Source of the DNA: Prevotella sp. UBA4268
Lineage (GTDB): Bacteria > Bacteroidota > Bacteroidia > Bacteroidales > Bacteroidaceae
Assembly: GCA_002395135.1 (NCBI GenBank)
Contig: DGWC01000070.1
Location: 13,962-26,312 of the forward strand
Direction of reading: 5' to 3'
DNA: 12,351 nt
Part shown: piece after piece, positions 7,561 to 12,351 of the stretch
How positions within the stretch are numbered: the first letter of the stretch is position 1
How the letters are laid out: the number at the start of each line of letters is the position of its first letter
Program-made: the position numbers and the translations under genes
Notes under the pieces: generated by a model
The model's database searches: none
Seen by the model: only the letters and a program-made list of their open reading frames with translations
Told to the model about the DNA's origin: nothing

Positions 7561-7624
7561 AGCCCTTTCTCCATGCCAGGCAGAAAGCAAATACATGCGC
7601 TCTGGCAGTGAGCAAGTGCCGTTT

Positions 7625-10177
7625 TCACACGAAGAGCAAACCTATGCGGTAGCACAATGCTGAAACAATCCAGGCCAAGAGGGTGGTGTAGCAGGCGGCA
7701 AACAGTGCCCATTTCCACGATCCCGTTTCTCCTTTGATGGCAGCAATGGTGGCTATACAGGGGAAATAGATGAGCACGAAGAGCAGATAGGCAAAGGCGA
7801 TGAGCGGTGTGATGCCGTCAGCCTCCATCAGTTTGCGCAGGTTGGAATAGCGTTCACTCTGGTCTTCTATCGTGTCGTCGGCCACTTCCTCGTCGTTGGC
7901 ATAGAGCACGCCCATGGTGGATGCCACAATTTCCTTGGCTCCCACGCCTGCGATGAGGCTCACATCCAACTTCCAGTCGAACCCTTGAGCACTGAATACC
8001 GGCTCAATGGTTTTGCCAATGCGCCCGATGTAACTCTGTTCCTGCTGTTGCTGATGGGGTATGCTTTCATCATGTGGGAAGTAGCCCAGTGCCCATACGA
8101 TGATGCTTGCCACGAGAATGATGCCTCCCATCTTCTTCAGATACTGCTTGCCTTTCTCCCATGTGTGGCGGATGATGGCCTTGGTGGTGGGAAAACGGTA
8201 GGGGGGCAGTTCCATTACAAAGGGAGTGTCCTCGCCTTTTACTACCCAACGGCTGAATATCCGGCTCATCAGCACAGCGAGCACGATGCCGGTTGCATAG
8301 AGCAGAATCATGATGGAACTCTGGTATTTAACGGCAAAAAAGGTGCCCACGATCATGATGTAGATGGGCAGACGAGCCGAACAACTCATCAGCGGCAGCA
8401 CAAGCATGGTGATCAGGCGGCTGCGATAACTCTCAATGGTGCGCGTGGCCATCACTGCCGGCACGTTGCAACCAAAGCCCATGATGAGCGGAATGAACGA
8501 TTTGCCGTGCACGCCCATCTTGTGCATGAGTTTGTCCATGATGAAAGCAGCGCGCGCCATGTATCCGCTGTCTTCCATGAATGATATGAACGTATATAGG
8601 ATAAGTATCTGCGGCAGGAAGATGATCACTGCTCCCACGCCGGCAATGGCACCGTCTACGATCATGGCCTTTACCGGGCCGTCGGGCAATATGCTGTTCA
8701 TCCAGTCGGAAAGCGCACCTACGCCGGCATCAATCCAGTCCATTGGATACTGTCCCAGGGTGAAAGTCACCTCGAACATCAAATAGAGAAAGAGAAAAAA
8801 GAGTGGGAACCCGAGCCATTTATGGGTGATGATGGCATCGAGAGCATGGGTAACCTGATACGTGTCTTTACCTGTTCCGGTCTGATATTTCGCTTCTTCA
8901 AGAGCACCGTGTATAAAACCGTATTTGGCATCCATGATTGCCGTTTCGCTGTCTTCCTTCATCTCATCCAAAATGAGTGCTGCTGCACGGTCGCGAGCCT
9001 TCAGAGCCTCTTTGCCTTGTGGCATCCCTGCTATGTAGTGCTCGATATCCTTGTCCATTTCCAGCAGTTTAATGGCCAGATATCGCGTGGAATAGCGCTG
9101 GCGGATGCTGTCATCGGTCTTGAGATGTTTCTGTATGTCGCGAATACCTTGCTCGATATAAGGTCCGTGGTTGATATGGATGTGGCGAAAAACGCTGTTT
9201 TTGGGGCGATGACCGCTTGCAAAGTCTTCTTCATGGTCTTGTTTTGCAGCGTCCTTATGGAATTCATCGTGCCAGTTCTTGATTTCTTCGGCCACTTCGG
9301 GGTTCAGGTTGCCGTCTTTATCCACGTAATCAACACCCTCATACATATTGATAATGATGTGGAAGAGCATGTCTACTCCCCGTCCGGAGGTGAAAACGGT
9401 GGGAATCATAGGCACTCCCAGCAACTGTCCGAGTTTCTGATGGTCGATGTGATCGCCTCTGCGCTCTGTTTCGTCATACATGTTCAAGGCGCAAACCATG
9501 CGCAAGTGCATGTCGATGAGTTGGGTGGTGAGGTAGAGATTGCGTTCCAGGTTGCTCGCATCTATCACGTTGATGATGATATCGGGCGTTTTTTCAACAA
9601 TCTGCTTGCGCACATACAACTCTTCAGGTGAGTAGGCAGACAGGCTGTAAGTACCGGGAAGATCGACCAGATGAAAGCGGTAGCCCTCAAATTCTGCATA
9701 TCCTTCCTTGGCATCTACTGTGACACCACTATAATTACCCACGCGCTCGTGCGCGCCTGATGCGAAATTAAAGAGTGATGTCTTGCCACAGTTGGGGTTT
9801 CCCACCAGTGCCACGTTGATGGTGCGGCGTTTTTTCATGGCGGCATGGCGCAGTTGCTTGTCGGTGAGCGGTTGTTCGTCAAGGTCGTTGCTGTCAATCA
9901 CCTGCGAGGAGGTGCCTGATTGCTGTTCTTCTCGTTCCATCTGCTTGGCTTCTTCGATGGAGATGACTTCTATTTGCTCGGCTTCGCTGTGGCGCAATGA
10001 TACCTCGTAACCCATGAGACGGTATTTCACAGGGTCTTGCAAAGGTGCATTCAGTAGCACTTCCACAGTTTTTCCCTTGATGAACCCCATTTCGATAATG
10101 CGTTTGCGGAATCCACCGTGGCCCGAAACCTTTACGATAACGCCTTTGTCGCCTGTATTAAGTTCTGATAACTGCAT
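7625..10177 (-). CDS. feoB: Fused FeoA-FeoB ferrous iron transport protein
   Basis: An 850-residue inner-membrane Fe2+ transporter with FeoA fused at its N-terminus. Residues 1-75 are FeoA-like, SH3 type (LSELNTGDKGVIVKV; IIEMGFIKGKTVEVL). About 119-275 are the GTPase domain: G1 GNPNCGKT (126-133), G2 near NYSGVT (148-153), G3 DLPG (172-175), G4 NMYD (232-235), G5 near TSGRG (263-267). Residues 283-350 form a His-rich insert, followed by a helical domain to about 440. The membrane domain (450-850) has both FeoB core motifs: GFGCNVPAVMATR (567-579, Cys570) and PLMSCSARLPIY (595-606, Cys599). GVGAKEIVASTMGVLY (744-759) is also typical. The start at 10177 is chosen over an in-frame ATG at 10249 because the FeoA domain begins there and the -7 element at 10196-10203 lies between them. 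No separate feoC or Fur-box was recognised. Confidence 0.95.
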   Translation of the reverse strand: MQLSELNTGDKGVIVKVSGHGGFRKRIIEMGFIKGKTVEVLLNAPLQDPVKYRLMGYEVSLRHSEAEQIEVISIEEAKQMEREEQQSGTSSQVIDSNDLDEQPLTDKQLRHAAMKKRRTINVALVGNPNCGKTSLFNFASGAHERVGNYSGVTVDAKEGYAEFEGYRFHLVDLPGTYSLSAYSPEELYVRKQIVEKTPDIIINVIDASNLERNLYLTTQLIDMHLRMVCALNMYDETERRGDHIDHQKLGQLLGVPMIPTVFTSGRGVDMLFHIIINMYEGVDYVDKDGNLNPEVAEEIKNWHDEFHKDAAKQDHEEDFASGHRPKNSVFRHIHINHGPYIEQGIRDIQKHLKTDDSIRQRYSTRYLAIKLLEMDKDIEHYIAGMPQGKEALKARDRAAALILDEMKEDSETAIMDAKYGFIHGALEEAKYQTGTGKDTYQVTHALDAIITHKWLGFPLFFLFLYLMFEVTFTLGQYPMDWIDAGVGALSDWMNSILPDGPVKAMIVDGAIAGVGAVIIFLPQILILYTFISFMEDSGYMARAAFIMDKLMHKMGVHGKSFIPLIMGFGCNVPAVMATRTIESYRSRLITMLVLPLMSCSARLPIYIMIVGTFFAVKYQSSIMILLYATGIVLAVLMSRIFSRWVVKGEDTPFVMELPPYRFPTTKAIIRHTWEKGKQYLKKMGGIILVASIIVWALGYFPHDESIPHQQQQEQSYIGRIGKTIEPVFSAQGFDWKLDVSLIAGVGAKEIVASTMGVLYANDEEVADDTIEDQSERYSNLRKLMEADGITPLIAFAYLLFVLIYFPCIATIAAIKGETGSWKWALFAACYTTLLAWIVSALCYRIGLLFV

Positions 10178-10195
10178 GTTTTTGTTTATTTTTTG

Positions 10196-10203
10196 CAAAA
10201 GTA
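10196..10203 (-). promoter_or_regulatory. -7 element of the feoAB promoter
   Basis: On the minus strand TACTTTTG matches TAnnTTTG and lies 18 bp before the ATG at 10177, giving a very short leader of about 12 nt. TTG triplets occur 14 and 25 bp upstream, neither at the usual -33 spacing, so this promoter may need an activator or may be weaker than the mce one. Confidence 0.55.
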
Positions 10204-10276
10204 CAAAAAAAATGGTGCAACTTGGTTGCAAAGCGATAAATGCCTGCAAAAATACCTAAAAATGAGGATGTGCAAT

Positions 10277-10319
10277 AAAAAACGGCATTCCGTACCCTCT
10301 TTTAGGTATCGGAATGCCG
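10277..10319 (-). terminator. Rho-independent terminator after the secA-ABC ATPase genes
   Basis: Read on the minus strand, CGGCATTCCG (10310-10319) pairs with CGGAATGCCG (10283-10292). The stem extends past a one-base bulge by 4 bp (10305-10308 with 10293-10296) around an 8-nt loop. Six Ts follow (complement of 10277-10282). It starts about 30 nt after the stop of the ABC ATPase gene and separates that unit from feoAB. Confidence 0.9.
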
Positions 10320-10348
10320 CTGATATCCGACTGTGAGTCGTCAACAAA

Positions 10349-11086
10349 CTATGACATGGTGTTCGCATTGATGTCCTGCTCGAAATAGTCTTCCAGTTCT
10401 TTCTTCGCGCAGCCATTCTCGTTTTGCAAGTCGCGAATGATGACACCATGCTCAAGCAGTGCTATGCGCGAACAGATATCAACCGTATGCGACAGGTTAT
10501 GGCTGCTGATAAGCACCGTGGCACCTGTGTTTTGGTTGTATTCTTTCAGCATGTGCTTGAGAATATTCTGGCTTGTCGGATCCAGAAAATTGAACGGCTC
10601 ATCGAGAATAACCAGTTTGGGATGATTAATAAGTGTGGAAATAATGCCCACCTTCTGCTTGTTGCCGGCGGAAAGATTCCTAATCAGTTTCTTCTGGCCG
10701 AGCACCTCTCCCTCCATAAACTGCTCAAAGGGCTTCAACCGCTCCTCTACTTGTTCCTTGTTCATTCCGTTCACCTTACCGATAAACTGGAAATACTCCT
10801 CTGGCGTCAGGAAATCGATGAGAAATCCTTCATCAATGTAGGCACCTGTAAAGGGTTTCCAGTCTTCAGACAAGGCTGGATTGATGGTTGTTTCATCCTG
10901 TGAGATGGTGACAAATCCGTTGTCTGCCTTCAGCAAATCGAGTATGAGCCTGAACAATGTCGTCTTACCGGCACCGTTGTTTCCCACTAATCCGAGCATA
11001 TCACCCGACTCAATACAGAACTCGTTGATATTGACAGCGGTCTTGTCGCCAAACTGTTTTATGAGGTTAGAGATGGATACCTTCAT
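10349..11086 (-). CDS. ABC transporter ATP-binding protein
   Basis: A 245-residue ATPase subunit that would power an unidentified membrane partner. Visible motifs: Walker A GNNGAGKT (35-42), ABC signature LSAGNKQK (138-145), Walker B LVILDEP (158-164), D-loop FLDP (167-170), and the H-loop His196 in ISSHNLSH. The usual Q-loop glutamine is not evident; the region reads TGAYIDEGFLIDFLTPEEY (80-98), with Asp/Glu where Gln is expected. This kind of single-domain ATPase is typical of exporters of the CcmA/NatA type. I prefer the start at 11086 because the beta strand MKVSISNLIKQFG begins there and the ATG at 11122 would overlap the end of secA. It lies 11 bp downstream of secA and is followed by a terminator, so it is probably co-transcribed with secA. 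No permease gene is adjacent on the visible side. Confidence 0.9.
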   Translation of the reverse strand: MKVSISNLIKQFGDKTAVNINEFCIESGDMLGLVGNNGAGKTTLFRLILDLLKADNGFVTISQDETTINPALSEDWKPFTGAYIDEGFLIDFLTPEEYFQFIGKVNGMNKEQVEERLKPFEQFMEGEVLGQKKLIRNLSAGNKQKVGIISTLINHPKLVILDEPFNFLDPTSQNILKHMLKEYNQNTGATVLISSHNLSHTVDICSRIALLEHGVIIRDLQNENGCAKKELEDYFEQDINANTMS

Positions 11087-11097
11087 GCTATTCTTGT

Positions 11098-12351
11098 TTA
11101 TACGATTCCGCGGCCATGGCATTTCTTGAATTTCTTGCCGCTACCACATGGGCAGGGATCGTTTGGCCCAGGAAGTTTATCTTTATGGATAGGAACCCTG
11201 TTCACCTGTTGGGCAGTCTCACGAGTGTCCTGTTGTGCTGCTGCCTGTTGGCGGCGGTCAACGAGATTCTCTTCTTGTAAGTCTGCTTTCTGTTCGTTAT
11301 AGCGTTGAGAACGCTGTTCCGGTGCTGCCTCGCGTACCTGTTCCTGCTGCATTTCAGGAATTTGGCCGCGCATCAAGATGCTCGCAATTCGGTTGTTCAT
11401 CTCGTCAACCATGTCGTCGAACAGTTTTGCACTTTCCAGTTTGAAGATTACCAGCGGGTCTTTCTGCTCATAACTTGCGTTCTGAACACTATGGCGCAGT
11501 TCGTCGAGGGCACGCAGATTCTCTTTCCAACTCTCGTCAATCACATGGAGAAGGATGGTCTTTTCAAACTGCTTCACCACACTCTTGCTCTCAGTGTCGT
11601 AGGCTTCTTTCAGTTCGCACGGTATGTTGTACACCCGCTTTCCGTCGGTAATGGGCACAAGAATCCGTTCATATATTTCACCTTGGTTCTCATAAACCTG
11701 CTTGATGACTGGCGATGCCACATTCTTGATGCGCTCCGTCTTGCGGTTAAATGCATCCATGGCAACTTGGAATGCCTGCTCTTCAAGATCGGCATGATTG
11801 CCTTCGATGAATTGCTCATTGGTAAACGGGCATTCCATGGCCAATATCTTGAGGAACTCTTCCTTGCATCCTTCGTAGTCGTTTCTCTCAACGATGGTTA
11901 CCACGCGGTCCCAAATGATATTGGCAATGTCCATTCCGATTCGCTCACCCATTAATGCATGGCGGCGTTTTTCATAGACAACCGTGCGTTGCTTGTTCAT
12001 CACGTCGTCATATTCGAGCAGGCGCTTACGGATGCCGAAGTTGTTTTCTTCTACCTTCTTCTGTGCACGTTCAATGCTCTTGCTGATCATCGGGCTCTCA
12101 ATACGCTCGCCCTCCTCAAATCCAAGACGGTCCATTACCTTTGCAATGCGCTCAGAAGCGAACAAACGCATCAGTTTATCTTCCAGAGAAACATAGAAGA
12201 CGGAACTACCCGGGTCGCCTTGTCGTCCGGAACGTCCGCGCAACTGGCGGTCAACACGGCGGCTTTCATGGCGTTCTGTACCAATGATGGCAAGACCGCC
12301 TGCATTTTTCACCTCCGGCGACAACTTGATATCGGTACCACGACCTGCCAT
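11098..12351 (-). CDS. secA: Preprotein translocase ATPase SecA, C-terminal part
   Basis: The last 417 residues of SecA, the cytoplasmic motor that drives unfolded secretory proteins through SecYEG. The frame is open at the right edge; the Met at its visible end is internal, within the conserved AGRGTDIKL segment (2-10) of nucleotide-binding domain 2. [15 protein letters not shown] (36-50) is helicase motif VI with the arginine finger. The helical scaffold and wing regions follow ([36 protein letters not shown]). A Gln-rich linker of about 60 residues then leads to the C-terminal zinc-binding SEC-C motif [16 protein letters not shown], with Cys400, Cys402, Cys411 and His412, which in other bacteria binds SecB or the ribosome. 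The ABC ATPase gene starts 11 bp after its stop. The upstream two thirds of the gene are outside the window. Confidence 0.97.
   Translation of the reverse strand: MAGRGTDIKLSPEVKNAGGLAIIGTERHESRRVDRQLRGRSGRQGDPGSSVFYVSLEDKLMRLFASERIAKVMDRLGFEEGERIESPMISKSIERAQKKVEENNFGIRKRLLEYDDVMNKQRTVVYEKRRHALMGERIGMDIANIIWDRVVTIVERNDYEGCKEEFLKILAMECPFTNEQFIEGNHADLEEQAFQVAMDAFNRKTERIKNVASPVIKQVYENQGEIYERILVPITDGKRVYNIPCELKEAYDTESKSVVKQFEKTILLHVIDESWKENLRALDELRHSVQNASYEQKDPLVIFKLESAKLFDDMVDEMNNRIASILMRGQIPEMQQEQVREAAPEQRSQRYNEQKADLQEENLVDRRQQAAAQQDTRETAQQVNRVPIHKDKLPGPNDPCPCGSGKKFKKCHGRGIV

Noticed and set aside
7590..7624. Minus-strand hairpin after feoAB (TGCCAG ... CTGGCA nearby)
   Set aside because: A 6-bp stem with a long loop and no T-run; not enough for a terminator.
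8822..9631. 269-codon plus-strand open frame
   Set aside because: Antisense shadow of feoAB; composition reflects the complementary strand and no motif is visible.
10349..11122. ABC ATPase starting at the ATG at 11122
   Set aside because: The extra residues [12 protein letters not shown] overlap the end of secA and do not belong to the fold; the ATG at 11086 begins at the first beta strand.

Overview
The window looks chromosomal and comes from a member of the Bacteroidales, most likely Prevotella or a close relative. This rests on four things seen here. Several genes are preceded by the Bacteroidetes-type -7 element TAnnTTTG, and no clear Shine-Dalgarno sequences are seen. FeoA and FeoB are fused into one protein. 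A TonB-dependent receptor carries an N-terminal carboxypeptidase-regulatory-like domain. An mce-mmdA pair of the succinate-propionate pathway is present. Genus is inferred from overall resemblance, not proven.

Layout. (1) Positions 1-1578, minus strand: mce (methylmalonyl-CoA epimerase) followed by the first 369 codons of a methylmalonyl-CoA decarboxylase/propionyl-CoA carboxylase carboxyltransferase subunit that runs off the left edge. Together they link methylmalonyl-CoA racemisation to its (de)carboxylation. (2) 1667-4084, minus: an orphan TonB-dependent outer-membrane receptor with no SusD-like partner. (3) 4085-4856: a 772-bp divergent intergenic region holding a strict 22-bp-period repeat array flanked by an inverted copy. 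(4) 4857-5963, plus: a membrane-anchored calcineurin-like phosphoesterase with its own promoter. (5) 6054-7484, plus: a PurF-family protein that keeps the phosphoribosyltransferase core and candidate Fe-S cysteines but has lost the catalytic residues of the glutaminase domain. It has its own promoter and a strong terminator. (6) 7625-10177, minus: a FeoA-FeoB ferrous iron transporter with its own -7 element. (7) 10349-12351, minus: the C-terminal part of SecA, an ABC ATPase 11 bp downstream, and a shared intrinsic terminator.

Most of the window is housekeeping or nutrient-uptake DNA. I see no phage, transposon, CRISPR, toxin-antitoxin or recognisable defence genes, and no tRNA or rRNA. The two items most worth a second look are the PurF-like protein with a degenerate glutaminase site and the 22-bp repeat array. 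I did not find a clearly new multi-gene system.
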